This document shows positions 23,012 through 32,935 of a DNA stretch of 64,000 nt, piece by piece. Made by a program: the position numbers and the translations under genes. The stretch covers positions 86,511,058-86,575,057 of the forward strand of contig OX638372.1 in assembly GCA_951812925.1 (NCBI GenBank), in the 5' to 3' direction. Position 1 is the stretch's first letter. Each line of letters opens with the position of its first letter. Source of the DNA: Calliopum simillimum. Lineage: Eukaryota > Arthropoda > Insecta > Diptera > Lauxaniidae. The notes beneath the pieces were generated by a model. The model did not search any database and had not been told where the DNA came from. It saw only the letters and a list, made by a program, of their open reading frames with translations.

Positions 23012-23045
23012 TATAAGATAGTTGTGCAGATACGAATGTTCAGTT
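23012..23045 (+). promoter_or_regulatory. LTR core promoter: TATA box and TCAGTT initiator
   Basis: TATAAGA at 23012-23018 lies 30 bases upstream of the A in TCAGTT at 23040-23045. That is the expected arthropod TATA-initiator spacing, and many insect retrotransposons start at TCAGT. The same pair occurs in the 3' LTR near 31973. This predicts an RNA start at about 23042. Confidence 0.65.
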
Positions 23046-23290
23046 TTAGTTTCAGTTTCTAGTTCAGTTTTTCATCATAATCACTAAGTTTAGAATCGAA
23101 TTTTTGGATTTCCCAACACTTTGCCTATCTGCACCTTATCTTGATTATGTTTCATTTATTTCGTGAATAGAGGCAACACCCACCCCCATTTTCCCTGAGC
23201 TAAGCTGAAGCAGAGCTAGGCGTGCAGAGCCCGCTTCGACGTCACGGAACAAAAATGTTTATTTATCTACTCAAATCGTTACATAATTAA

Positions 23291-23308
23291 TGGCGCCCAA
23301 CGTGGGGC
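23291..23308 (+). other. primer binding site, tRNA-Lys
   Basis: TGGCGCCCAACGTGGGGC is complementary to the 3' end of insect tRNA-Lys including CCA. It lies 7 bases after the 5' LTR. The same primer is used by Ulysses and Osvaldo of Drosophila. It primes minus-strand DNA synthesis. Confidence 0.93.
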
Positions 23309-24088
23309 ATAGGATATCGCTTTTAAAAAAATTTTTCCAACACCTGGAAAACTACTATTCTCGCCCCATTGCTTAATATCCCATCATATTTTCCTTTTCC
23401 CTCGTCCAAAATTCCTTTAAGTAATATAATATTTTTTTTTTTTCTCTTTGTTCTCCTTTAAAAACATTTAGTAAATTTATCTCGATTAGCTTTTCTTTTT
23501 GGAAATGCAGAGGTCTGGCTAGCTCGGATTCTGACCGAAAGAATACTTATTATCGTATACAAATGATTTTCCGGTTTATTTTGTTTAAAACTTAGTACTG
23601 CTTGTTTTTTTTGAATCTGCATGACTAGTGCCTATTTGGTCATGTACGAAATACAGCAACGTTCTAATGTTTTTCTACTTTTTTTTTTGGAATTGGCTCT
23701 TAAGTTTTTTTACTTTGAGATTGTATTGTATCTGTAGATTTACGGTTATAAACTCGTTAAAAATTTTGACCAATTTCTAATTTAATTTTCCCTTTATAGT
23801 TTTTTTGGTTTAACTTCTATGTCCACACAACTTACAGTGATCTTGGTATGTTAATTTTGTGTCCTCCTAGATTACCTACAATTAAGTCCTCAAATGATGG
23901 TAAAATAAATTTTCTCTTGTATATTAAACATTTTTCTTTTTATATATCGTTCTTGAAATTTACGTTTGACGGAAATTTTAAGTACGTACAAAAATTTTGT
24001 ACTCTTACATTTTACGTTTTCTCGAAAAATTTTATCGTTGATATTCAGTTTATCGGGGTTACTCAATAGTTCGCTTCGGTACGTCTAA
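23309..24088 (+). other. retrotransposon 5' leader
   Basis: About 780 bases lie between the primer site and gag, with poly-T runs. A small upstream frame at 23848-24069 ends just before gag. A packaging signal is expected here but cannot be identified by eye. Confidence 0.5.
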
Positions 24089-25663
24089 ATGATAATGCCA
24101 GTCACTCGCAGTTCAGAAGATATTCCCAGTCAAGTAGCAGAAGCTTCTGCTAATGAGACTCTGTGTCCCATTTGCAGTGAGATACTAGGGAGCGATGGTA
24201 ATAAAGTAGAAACTCCATGTAGACACAAGTTCCACAGCATTTGCCTTAGCACATGGTTGGAAAATAATTCCACTTGTCCCGTTTGTAGACAATTTTGTAA
24301 TACATCCGAATTGACAGATATTCGGGTTACAGACCTTAATATGCCAGTTCAATCTAGCGGTGCAAATCGGAGTAGAGGTGGTGCAATTTCGCGTGACCGA
24401 CCTCAGACTCGAATGTATGCTCGTATGCAAGCTTCGAGTGCTGCAAGCCATCAAACTCAAGGATTTCCACACCAAAGTCCACGTCCGAGGCGCAATGATT
24501 CACCTGGACGTTTACATCAAAACCAGATTAGTGAAGATAGAGTTCACGAACTTATTTCAAACTCTTTGCATAGTTTTCGCAATGAAGTTGCTTCAACTAT
24601 TTCTAACGAGTTGCAAACCTTATTCAGAAATTTAAATTTGAACGCAAATTCACGTCCGGTACCAGCCAATACTCCTCAAGAGGATCCCCTCTCATTTGAA
24701 CGAAATGTTCCTCCCAGAATTTATCAACCTAATGACCAACCAAACGAATCACACCGGCCAAATCGTTCTTTTGCTGCTTCTGATCGACTTTCCATGTCCA
24801 ACGAACGCATTTCGAAAATAATTTACAATTGGCACATACAATTTAATGGCTCGTCAGATGATATTAGCGTGGACGAATTCATTTATAGAATAAATATGTT
24901 AACGTCAGTTCACCTAAACGGTAACTTTAACGTCCTTTGCCAACATGTGCATTCCCTTTTCGAGGGTAAGGCCAAGCAATGGTTTTGGCGCTATCATCGG
25001 CAAGAGGATAATATAGACTGGTTTGAGTTATGCGAAGCATTACGTAGGCAATACAAACACTTTACGACCGATTTCGATATAAAAGACGACATTCGTAAAC
25101 GAAAGCAAAAAAGTTCAGAATCTTTCGATGTCTATTTAGACGAAGTAGTAGGTATGTGTGATCGTCTAAGGGTTCCTATGAGCGAGAATGAACTGGTAGA
25201 AACAATAATTCGAAATTTAAAGCCAGACTTACGCCACGAGCTACTGCATTTTAATTTTAATAGCATTTCGGATCTAAGGCGCGAAGTTTATAAGCATGAA
25301 AAATTTCTGAAGGATATTCAGTTCACTTCTTTTCCACGACAATTTGCTTCACGGAAACACGTTTCAGAAATTTACCACGAACCAGATTCTTTAGAAAATT
25401 GTTCGACTCATGCAGAAAATGTTTCTAATGATGATGTCGAAATCAATGCGATAAGCAAATCCCCTTTGAAATGTTGGAACTGTGAAGAAGATGGTCACGG
25501 TTACCAGGAATGCCTTCAACCGCGGCGCATATTTTGTTATGGATGTGGGGCAGTAGATATTTATAAACCTACTTGTCCCAAATGTTCCCCTAAGGCGGAA
25601 AACTTCTTAGCGGATGTTCGACAGCGGAAAAACGGACGTCCGCCGATGCGTCCTCGGATGTAA
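24089..25663 (+). CDS. gag: Gag with N-terminal RING-H2 finger and C-terminal zinc knuckles
   Basis: This 524-residue structural protein forms the retrotransposon particle and binds its RNA. Residues 26-66 form a textbook RING-H2 finger (C26, C29, C44, H46, H49, C52, C63, C66; spacing C-x2-C-x14-C-x-H-x2-H-x2-C-x10-C-x2-C), the fold of E3 ubiquitin ligases. A low-complexity linker follows. A retrotransposon capsid-like region runs at about 245-410 (WHIQFNGSSDD, then FEGKAKQWFWRYH, then LKPDLRHEL). A CCHC knuckle follows (C462, C465, H470, C475), then a C-x2-C-x9-C-x2-C motif (C483 to C499). The RING is in the same uninterrupted frame as capsid, so it is part of Gag. Ligase activity is inference. 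The start is the first ATG; a second lies two codons later. Confidence 0.92.
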   Translation: MIMPVTRSSEDIPSQVAEASANETLCPICSEILGSDGNKVETPCRHKFHSICLSTWLENNSTCPVCRQFCNTSELTDIRVTDLNMPVQSSGANRSRGGAISRDRPQTRMYARMQASSAASHQTQGFPHQSPRPRRNDSPGRLHQNQISEDRVHELISNSLHSFRNEVASTISNELQTLFRNLNLNANSRPVPANTPQEDPLSFERNVPPRIYQPNDQPNESHRPNRSFAASDRLSMSNERISKIIYNWHIQFNGSSDDISVDEFIYRINMLTSVHLNGNFNVLCQHVHSLFEGKAKQWFWRYHRQEDNIDWFELCEALRRQYKHFTTDFDIKDDIRKRKQKSSESFDVYLDEVVGMCDRLRVPMSENELVETIIRNLKPDLRHELLHFNFNSISDLRREVYKHEKFLKDIQFTSFPRQFASRKHVSEIYHEPDSLENCSTHAENVSNDDVEINAISKSPLKCWNCEEDGHGYQECLQPRRIFCYGCGAVDIYKPTCPKCSPKAENFLADVRQRKNGRPPMRPRM

Positions 25664-28600
25664 ATAGAATAACGATTTTAAAAAATGATATTGATCATCA
25701 ACAAAATTTTGCAAATTCTTTGCAGCCCAATAACCATTTTCTTCAATTTAAACCATTTCATGTACGCCTTCTTGAATATCAAGAGGCTCGTGCAAAAATT
25801 TTTTCACAACCATCAAAGTCACATTTACGCTCGACACTTCGTTTACGTAAATTTTGGCAACGTAAGAAGTCTCTACGGAAATGTGTTCTTTCTTGTGTTG
25901 CGTTTCAACAATCGGATAATCGACCATACGCTAAGCTCAACATTTTCGATCAAAATTATTTTGCTCTTTTAGATAGTGGAGCCAACAAAAGTTGTGTTGG
26001 TGGAAGCTTGGCACAGGCCATAATATCAGATCACAAATATTGTAAATTTTTAAATAACGTTAAAACTGCCGATGGACAAAAACAGCAGGTCGTAGGTTCG
26101 ATTGAGATTTCAGTGTTATATGATCAAATTACTAAAAACTTTGAGTTTCTCATTGTTCCTTCCATAAAACAAGATGTTATCTGTGGTGTCGATTTTTGGA
26201 AGGTATTTGGGTTAAAAATTAGTTTTGATAATTATGTTAGCGAAGTCGTCGAGGCAGAATCTTCTGATAAATTATATTTTACTGCAGATCAGCAGAAAAA
26301 ATTAGATGCAACCATTGCGGTTTTCCCATCTTTTGAGACTGATGGTCTTGGATTAACAACCATGATTGAGCACACTATCGATACTGAAAGGGCGGCTCCT
26401 ATAAAGCAAAGATATTATCCAATATCTCCCGCCAGAGAGAAGTTGCTTTGCCAAGAAATCGATAGGATGCTCAACATGGGAGTTATTGAAGAGGCTGAAA
26501 GTTCTCCCTGGTCTTCGCCTGCAGTGTTAATTGTTAAACCAGATAAGGTCCGCTTTTGTCTAGACACACGTAAGCTTAATGAAGTTACGATAAAAGACGC
26601 GTACCCTATTCCAAACTTAGACGGCCTGATTGCTCGATTACCCCCTGTGCAGATAATTTCAAAAATTGACTTAAAGGATGCCTTTTGGCAGATCAAACTC
26701 GATTCTTCTTCACGCCAAAAAACTGCATTTACTATTCCAAATAGACCGCTTTACCAATTTACACGCATGCCATTCGGGCTGTGTAACGCACCTCAGACCA
26801 TGTGCAGGCTCATGGACAAGGTGATTCCATATAATTTAAAAACCCATGTTTTCGTTTATTTAGACGATCTATTGGTGGTGTCATCGTCTTTTAAAGAACA
26901 TCTTGTTCATTTGCTAGAGGTTGCGTCACAGTTGCGTAAAGCAGGTCTAACGATTAACGTGAAGAAGAGCAGTTTTGGCTTAAAAGAAGTAAAATATCTT
27001 GGTTTTGTGGTGGGTTACGGCTGTCTTAAAGTGGATCCAGATAAAGTTAAGGCGATTACTGACTACCCTGTTCCGAAAAGTATTCGTCAAATGCGGCAAT
27101 TCTTGGGAATGATTGGTTGGTATCGTCGTTTTATCAACGACTATTCTTCTATAACTTTTCCCTTGACAGAACTGCTTTGTAAAAATAAAAAATTTGAGTG
27201 GAATTCTTCGGCTCAAAGTGCTTTTGACTCCATTAAAGACAAGCTCTCTTCAGCACCCTTTCTAGTGCATCCCAACTATGAAAAAGAATTTATTGTCCAA
27301 TGTGATGCCAGCCGTCATGGAATTGGTGGTCTCTTAGCTCAAATTGACGATAATGGCGATGAACGCCCAATCGCGTTCATGTCGCAAAAATTGAATAAAG
27401 CTCAGAGAAACTATTCCGTGACGGAGTTGGAGTGCCTTGCAGTGGTACTGGCGATAAAAAAATTTCGTCCCTATATCGAAGGACATAAATTCCGAGTAGT
27501 GACGGACCATGCTAGTTTAAGGTGGTTGATGAGGCAGAAGGATTTAAATGGAAAATTAGCACGATGGGCCTTAAAACTACAAGGATATGATTTTAGTATA
27601 GAGCATCGAAAAGGAACTGAAAATGTGGTGGCAGACGCTCTGTCGCGAGCATTTGACGACGAAGAAAATGAAGTTGGAGCTATAGAAATTGAAGTGTTAC
27701 CTGAAATTGACTTAGATTCACCAGCTTTTGAATCAGAAGAATATAAGCTTCTTAGGAAAAAATTAAACTCAGAAAACTTGCCAGATTTTCAAATCAGCGA
27801 AAAATTTATATATCATCGTGATGATTTTTCTTCAGATCGATCTGATAGTTGGAAACTTGTGGTCCCTGAAGAGCTACGTGAAAAAGTGATTTATGCGGCT
27901 CACGATACGCCAAGTGCAGCACATGGTGGTATCGCGAAAACTCTTGACCGAATCCGGCGTCATTTTTATTGGCCAGGACTTGTGTTACAAGTGAGAAATT
28001 ACGTTCTTGCATGCGAATTATGCAAAACATCGAAAGTCCCGACACGATCTCTTCGTCCGCCTATGGGTCAGATGTCAGAAAGCGCAAGACCTTTCCAAAA
28101 GCTGTACCTCGACTTAATTGGACCTTTCCCTAGGTCAAAGAAGGGCAACATAGGAGTCTTTATCATACTAGATCACTTTTCAAAATTCACATTTTTAAGT
28201 CCTCTTCGTAAATTTTCCTCTAAAAATATTATTGAATTTCTTAAATCACAAATTTTTGATTGCTTCGGTGTGCCTGAAGTGATTGTATCCGACAATGGCA
28301 GTCAGTTTAAAAGCCATGAATTCGAGTCATTCCTAAAAAAATTTGGTGTTAGCCATGTATGTACAGCGGTTTACTCCCCTCAGTCAAACGCGTCTGAAAG
28401 AGTCAACCGTTCGATAAATGAAGCGTTACGTTCTTACCTACGCAAGGATCAACGTGACTGGGACTACTATTTAAGTAGCATCAATGGCGCTCTTAGAAAG
28501 AGCATACACCAATCAGTAGGCCAATCTCCATATTATATTGTTTTCGGCCAACATATGGTAACGCATGGAGATGACTTCAAGCTTCTCAAGAACCTCAATT

Positions 28601-28923
28601 TCGTGTCTGAAAATGATACAAAACTAGCACGCGAAGACGAGTTCAAAATATTGCGAAATTCAATTTTATCCAAATTAAAAAAATCTTACGAGAAAAATGC
28701 TCAAACTTATAATCTTCGAGCAAGACCAAGAAATTTTGTCGTGGGCGAGGAAGTTGTTCACAGAAATTTTGCACAAAGCAGCATGATTAAAAACTTTAAT
28801 GCTAAACTAGCACCAACAGGCATAAAAGCCAAAATTAAGAAGAAATTGGGAAACTCCTACTACATACTAGAAAACCTGCAAGGTAAAGAAATTGGAACAT
28901 ATCACGCAAAAGATATCTGGTGA
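25594..28923 (+). CDS. pol: Pol polyprotein: protease, reverse transcriptase, RNase H, integrase
   Basis: The frame is open from 25594, in the -1 frame relative to gag and overlapping it by about 70 bases, so Pol is probably made as a Gag-Pol frameshift product of about 1.1 thousand Pol residues. Domains in order: aspartic protease with DSGA (DSG codons 25972-25980); reverse transcriptase with YLDD at 26857-26868; RNase H starting near CDAS at 27301 and ending near HRKGTENVVADALSR; integrase zinc domain with H27901, H27922 and CELC at 28012-28023; integrase core with D (28111), D (28291) and E (28396). The domain order is that of Ty3/gypsy. No stop or frameshift lies within it. No chromodomain is evident at the C-terminus. 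Confidence 0.96.
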   Translation, partial: GGKLLSGCSTAEKRTSADASSDVNRITILKNDIDHQQNFANSLQPNNHFLQFKPFHVRLLEYQEARAKIFSQPSKSHLRSTLRLRKFWQRKKSLRKCVLSCVAFQQSDNRPYAKLNIFDQNYFALLDSGANKSCVGGSLAQAIISDHKYCKFLNNVKTADGQKQQVVGSIEISVLYDQITKNFEFLIVPSIKQDVICGVDFWKVFGLKISFDNYVSEVVEAESSDKLYFTADQQKKLDATIAVFPSFETDGLGLTTMIEHTIDTERAAPIKQRYYPISPAREKLLCQEIDRMLNMGVIEEAESSPWSSPAVLIVKPDKVRFCLDTRKLNEVTIKDAYPIPNLDGLIARLPPVQIISKIDLKDAFWQIKLDSSSRQKTAFTIPNRPLYQFTRMPFGLCNAPQTMCRLMDKVIPYNLKTHVFVYLDDLLVVSSSFKEHLVHLLEVASQLRKAGLTINVKKSSFGLKEVKYLGFVVGYGCLKVDPDKVKAITDYPVPKSIRQMRQFLGMIGWYRRFINDYSSITFPLTELLCKNKKFEWNSSAQSAFDSIKDKLSSAPFLVHPNYEKEFIVQCDASRHGIGGLLAQIDDNGDERPIAFMSQKLNKAQRNYSVTELECLAVVLAIKKFRPYIEGHKFRVVTDHASLRWLMRQKDLNGKLARWALKLQGYDFSIEHRKGTENVVADALSRAFDDEENEVGAIEIEVLPEIDLDSPAFESEEYKLLRKKLNSENLPDFQISEKFIYHRDDFSSDRSDSWKLVVPEELREKVIYAAHDTPSAAHGGIAKTLDRIRRHFYWPGLVLQVRNYVLACELCKTSKVPTRSLRPPMGQMSESARPFQKLYLDLIGPFPRSKKGNIGVFIILDHFSKFTFLSPLRKFSSKNIIEFLKSQIFDCFGVPEVIVSDNGSQFKSHEFESFLKKFGVSHVCTAVYSPQSNASERVNRSINEALRSYLRKDQRDWDYYLSSINGALRKSIHQSVGQSPYYIVFGQHMVTHGDDFKLLKNLNFVSENDTKLAREDEFKILRNSILSKLKKSYEKNAQTYNLRARPRNFVVGEEVVHRNFAQSSMIKNFNAKLAPTGIKAKIKKKLGNSYYILENLQGKEIGTYHAKDIW
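25627..25653 (+). promoter_or_regulatory. candidate -1 frameshift site between gag and pol
   Basis: In the overlap, the gag codons CGG AAA AAC give the heptamer G AAA AAC at 25627-25633. It is followed at once by GGACG and, ten bases later, its complement CGTCC, which could form a small stem. The heptamer is not a perfect X XXY YYZ, so the exact slip site is tentative; a -1 shift somewhere in 25594-25660 is required by the frames. Confidence 0.4.
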
Positions 28924-29103
28924 AAATAGTGGTCTACTTCAGCTTATCAATTTTTAGAAAAACCAACCTAAGACCTTAATGATGAAATTTTGAGGTGAAT
29001 TTTATACTAAAATTCAAAGGCAATAAAACATTTGCTAGAATTGCAAATTTCGACTTCCTTTTCCAGTTTCTATCCTTTGGTAATCCGTGGTTAGCACCTG
29101 TTT
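28924..29103 (+). other. 3' untranslated region; no env and no obvious polypurine tract
   Basis: Only 180 bases separate the Pol stop from the 3' LTR, so there is no envelope gene. The bases just before the LTR (GTGGTTAGCACCTGTTT) are not purine-rich, which is unusual because a polypurine tract normally primes plus-strand synthesis here. Confidence 0.6.
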
Positions 29104-32100
29104 TGTGAGGAAGGATGAATTATGGCCTATATTGTTCAATAGCGTCTTTGCTGATTTTATTTAATTTTTCGTAGTCAAAATTATGATATAAAAGTCTACC
29201 CTTTGTTTCATAGACATAAACTTTATCGTTGGGGATATCGTAACCCAAAAAGGTTGTGACATTCGCTAAATTATAGCATCTCGAATGACCCGCACGTTTT
29301 CGAGTTTGCAGTCCGCTGTTTAGTATTTTGCGTTTCTCTTGAAAGTATGTAGCAACCAAGTTGAGATATATATATGCAATTTTTTTGCTATGCGTTTTGG
29401 TAAAATAAACTCCGTTGCATTTGGGATACCCTACAGCTGGCACTTTGAGTTTTTGTTGAAAGTTACAAATGAAAAAGAAAATTTTTACTGATGGTTTATA
29501 AAATTATATGCATATTATCGTTTATCTCGTTAGGATATTGTCACTCTTGGGTGGGATTTACGACATGGAAAATCATGGAATTTGAGCTTTAGCTATTTTA
29601 AATTTCTTATGCAAAATTAAATTTCATGCATATTATTCACTTTTGTCATATAAACTTTGCATTTGCTAGATAAATAACTTCAGACATTGCTTTCATACTT
29701 CTGACATAACTAATTGAAAACATTTTGCAAAAGAAAACCGCCGTAGGGAACACTGAAAATGTTTCGGAAATATATTATAATCGGTGTAAAAATAAAGTTT
29801 CGCATAAATGGGTATGGGCATAGTACTTAGTAGTCGGTGTGACCGATTATAAATTCGGATCAAACCGAGTACCGTACGGTCATTTGGTCGTTTGGCAAGT
29901 TGCACATGCATAGCCTTAGACCTTCAGAGAAAATTATTTCTCTGCCATTTGGCGATCACCTCGAAAAGCTTGCAGTACGTGTAATTTGGACGTGAGAAAA
30001 TTCAAAAAAAAATACATATATTTCAAAAACGTGGTTTTCTTCACCAAAAGGTGACACGCGTTATACTAAAAAGTTGATTAAAATTCATCACTATTGCAAC
30101 TAAATTTTACTGGTTATTGAGGACCTCAAATTCATAGCAGTGGAATTTAAGAAAATTTGCATTGCTTTTCTACCAACATTGGTAAGTCATCATGAATTTA
30201 CTTCAGTGAACAACCTAGAAACTATCGTTTCCCCTCTTGATCGTTTCAGCGGAGCGCCCTGTGTGTCTTGCGTAGCCACAGGAGTCGCTCCAGTGTTAAT
30301 AAGATCCATTTCGACACTTAGCGTCCAGCAAAATTCACGCTGTGCAAGAGCAGTCACCATTTTGTATGCTGAACATATATGCATGATAAAGCTGTCCACA
30401 AATTAAATTTCATGTCAAGGCGGTCTACAAATTTAAATTTGCAAAAGTCACACGGATTTTCATTGTTAAAAGAATCACCACAAATTTATGGTCTTAGATG
30501 ATCTTGAAACTAAAGATTACATTAGTTAAAAATTAAATTTTATCCATCACTCGTTTCAAAAACAAAAATTGGAAGTCAGAAGAATATATTAACATCTTGA
30601 TACGGTGGGGCATAAAGACTCGCTTAGCCTATTCTTCTGAATCTTCGTAAAAAAATAGAGAAATATCTTAAAATTAGAATTCGTCAAAATATTTTAATGT
30701 AAATACTTACTGGTTCTACAGAGTCCTATTAAACTTAATTGTTACCGCGATTTAGAATCTAACTTAACTTAACTTAAACTTAAAAATTATGCATTCATAA
30801 AGTTGTTTAGATTTATAGAATATTTCGTATTGGTGATAAATATGAATACCCTAAAAAAAAAAAAAAAAAAATAAATTAATCTTAGAATCATAATTAATAT
30901 TATTGTAATTAAAACTTAATTTGGCTAAAGAGATTACTCAGATAAAAAAATGAATTAATACTTAAAATATTAATAACTTACTTAAATCTAATGAATTTAA
31001 AATCGAAAAATCTAAATCTAAAATTACTCTAAGAAAGGTTAACGTACATTAATAGAAAAGGTGTATTCCATTTCATAATGTGGTAATTGCATTGCATCTA
31101 ATAATTTGTAAGATACTTTCATCTGTGCCAATCGTCAGTTCATCGTGCGGATCAACGAAGGCCTTCAGAGATCAGCAGAGAGCAGAGATTAAAGGTATGA
31201 ATTGGTTTTATATGGTGAAATTCTAAATTAGTTTATGTTTTATTTGCAATGTTTCAATTCAATCATACCACCTAAGTGTTAATCAGTGTTTGCTTGTTTC
31301 GCGTAAGAAAAGTAAAGAGAGAGGTGAATATAAGATTTCCACTCTCACTGCAGTAGCTTTTGCTATTCCATTTTACACTAGTTCCTAAAGATGTAAATTC
31401 ACCTTTCGTTGTCTATGGCCCATGCTAGTAAAGTTTTTTTTTGTTGATTTTAGTAACAAGTACAGTAAACGCTGGTTAACGCGATTCGTAAATATAAGTT
31501 AAATACTTTTTCTTACAAATTACTCGCAATTTTTTTTTTGAATTCATTATTTGTATAGAATTAAGGAATAGATAAGAGCATTATTTCAATCTTCAAATGC
31601 AAGGAATTGCGAATATAGGATATATCTAGAACACCCATTTTAAGATTGAAGTAGTGCAGTATTTATTAAGATTTATGTATTGTTATAAAACACTTACTGT
31701 GGTAACTTTCATTTTGAAATTCACACGAGCTATTAACTTTAAAATATGTGGCTAATTTGTACTAATGTTTATTAAATTTTTGAATATGAATTGCTAAATT
31801 TTTCATTATTTTACCATCTAGAGGCTATGTAGGTTAGGTTGGGAGAGGATCTTACGATCTCACAAGGGTTATTGAAATTAACCATTTTTATTCGATAACA
31901 GGATGGGCGGGTTGAGACGAAGAAGACAACAACACCAATGTTCTTCTTCTCTTTTCATACCAAGGTCGCGTGTATAAGATAGTTGTGCAGATACGAATGT
32001 TCAGTTTTAGTTTCAGTTTCTAGTTCAGTTTTTCATCATAATCACTAAGTTTAGAATCGAATTTTTGGATTTCCCAACACTTTGCCTATCTGCACCTTAT

Positions 32101-32244
32101 CTTGATTATGTTTCATTTATTTCGTGAATAGAGGCAACACCCACCCCCATTTTCCCTGAGCTAAGCTGAAGCAGAGCTAGGCGTGCAGAGCCCGCTTCGA
32201 CGTCACGGAACAAAAATGTTTATTTATCTACTCAAATCGTTACA
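29104..32244 (+). repeat. 3' LTR, 3141 bp
   Basis: It is nearly identical to the 5' LTR. The visible differences are one substitution (G at 29890 for A at 20930) and one extra T in the run near 31530. It ends CGTTACA followed by the target duplication ATTT. It carries the same antisense frame (29120-29443) and sense frame (30140-30406) as the 5' LTR. Confidence 0.95.
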
Positions 32245-32517
32245 ATTTTTGTAATAAAGTAATTTTTAGCGATTACTTATACCTCTTGCCTTTATAATTG
32301 CATCAATAGTTATGATTTTTTATTTTCATAAATGCTTTATTAATGCATTTTAAAAAGAGCTTACATTTGTCCACACTAGCCCCTTATACGGGGCTAGTGT
32401 GGACACCATAAGAGACTTGATAATTCATACAAAAATGTTAAGAAAGAGTGCAGATACATGTTTATTCAAGAAAATAATGATGTAATACAAATAATAATAC
32501 AAATAAAAATTTAACTG

Positions 32518-32935
32518 CTATCCCATGTTGTATTTGGAGAAATTTATATCAAACTTCATATAACTTGCTGATCGAGATGTTCCCGGCAGTTGTTGTGATT
32601 GTGGCAGCTTTGCCACTATTTCATTTCGGTGAATTTGGCTGGTGTCCGGTATATCGGGATACGTGAATCTATCGTTCTTTCTTTTTAGAAACGTTATGTC
32701 GAAATCTTCAGAACCGTGGATCGTGACAATTTGGCCAATATAAAATACTTTTTGTCTATGTTGTTTCAAACTTCATATAACTTGCTGATCGCGATATTTC
32801 CGACAGTTGTTGTGGTTGTGGCAGCTTTGCCACTATTTCATTTCAGTAAATTTCGCTGGTATCCGGTAAATCGGGATACGTGAATCTGTCGTTCTTTCTT
32901 TTTAGTAACGTACTTTCTTGGAACTGCTTTTAGAA
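32518..32935 (-). pseudogene. C-terminal remnant of a pogo-like transposase, tandemly duplicated
   Basis: The minus-strand frame at 32518-32769 encodes KVFYIGQIVTIHGSEDFDIT, then FLKRKNDRFTYPDIPD and IVAKLP. This resembles the basic C-terminal tail seen after the DDE domain of insect pogo-like/CENP-B-like transposases (family assignment from memory). The block of about 155 bp is repeated once, at 32545-32700 and about 32766-32915, with several substitutions, so the tail is duplicated. The catalytic domain is missing. Confidence 0.5.

Larger units (their letters stand above)
20144..23283 (+). repeat. 5' LTR, 3140 bp
   Basis: It starts TGTGAGGAAGG and ends ATCGTTACA, the usual TG...CA borders. 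The length is far above the 0.2-0.6 kb usual for insect gypsy elements. A TATA box and initiator place the transcription start near 23042, so U3 is about 2.9 kb and R-U5 only about 0.24 kb. Features include an 18-base A run near 21892, an antisense frame near the 5' edge and a sense frame at 21180-21446. Confidence 0.95.
20144..32244 (+). mobile_element. complete, very young Ty3/gypsy LTR retrotransposon (Osvaldo/Ulysses-like), 12.1 kb
   Basis: Two 3.14-kb LTRs flank an internal region with a tRNA-Lys primer site, a gag frame and a pol frame. The target duplication is ATTT (20140-20143 and 32245-32248). The empty site TATCATTTTTGTAATAAAG at about 42031-42049 in the sister pogo-like copy confirms both borders to the base. 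By eye the LTRs differ at only one base (20930 versus 29890) and one T-run length, so insertion is recent. The primer site and long LTRs recall Drosophila Ulysses and Osvaldo; lineage is inference. Confidence 0.95.

Noticed and set aside
28924..29103. Envelope gene, which would make the gypsy element an errantivirus-like retrovirus
   Set aside because: Only 180 bases between Pol and the LTR, without an open frame.
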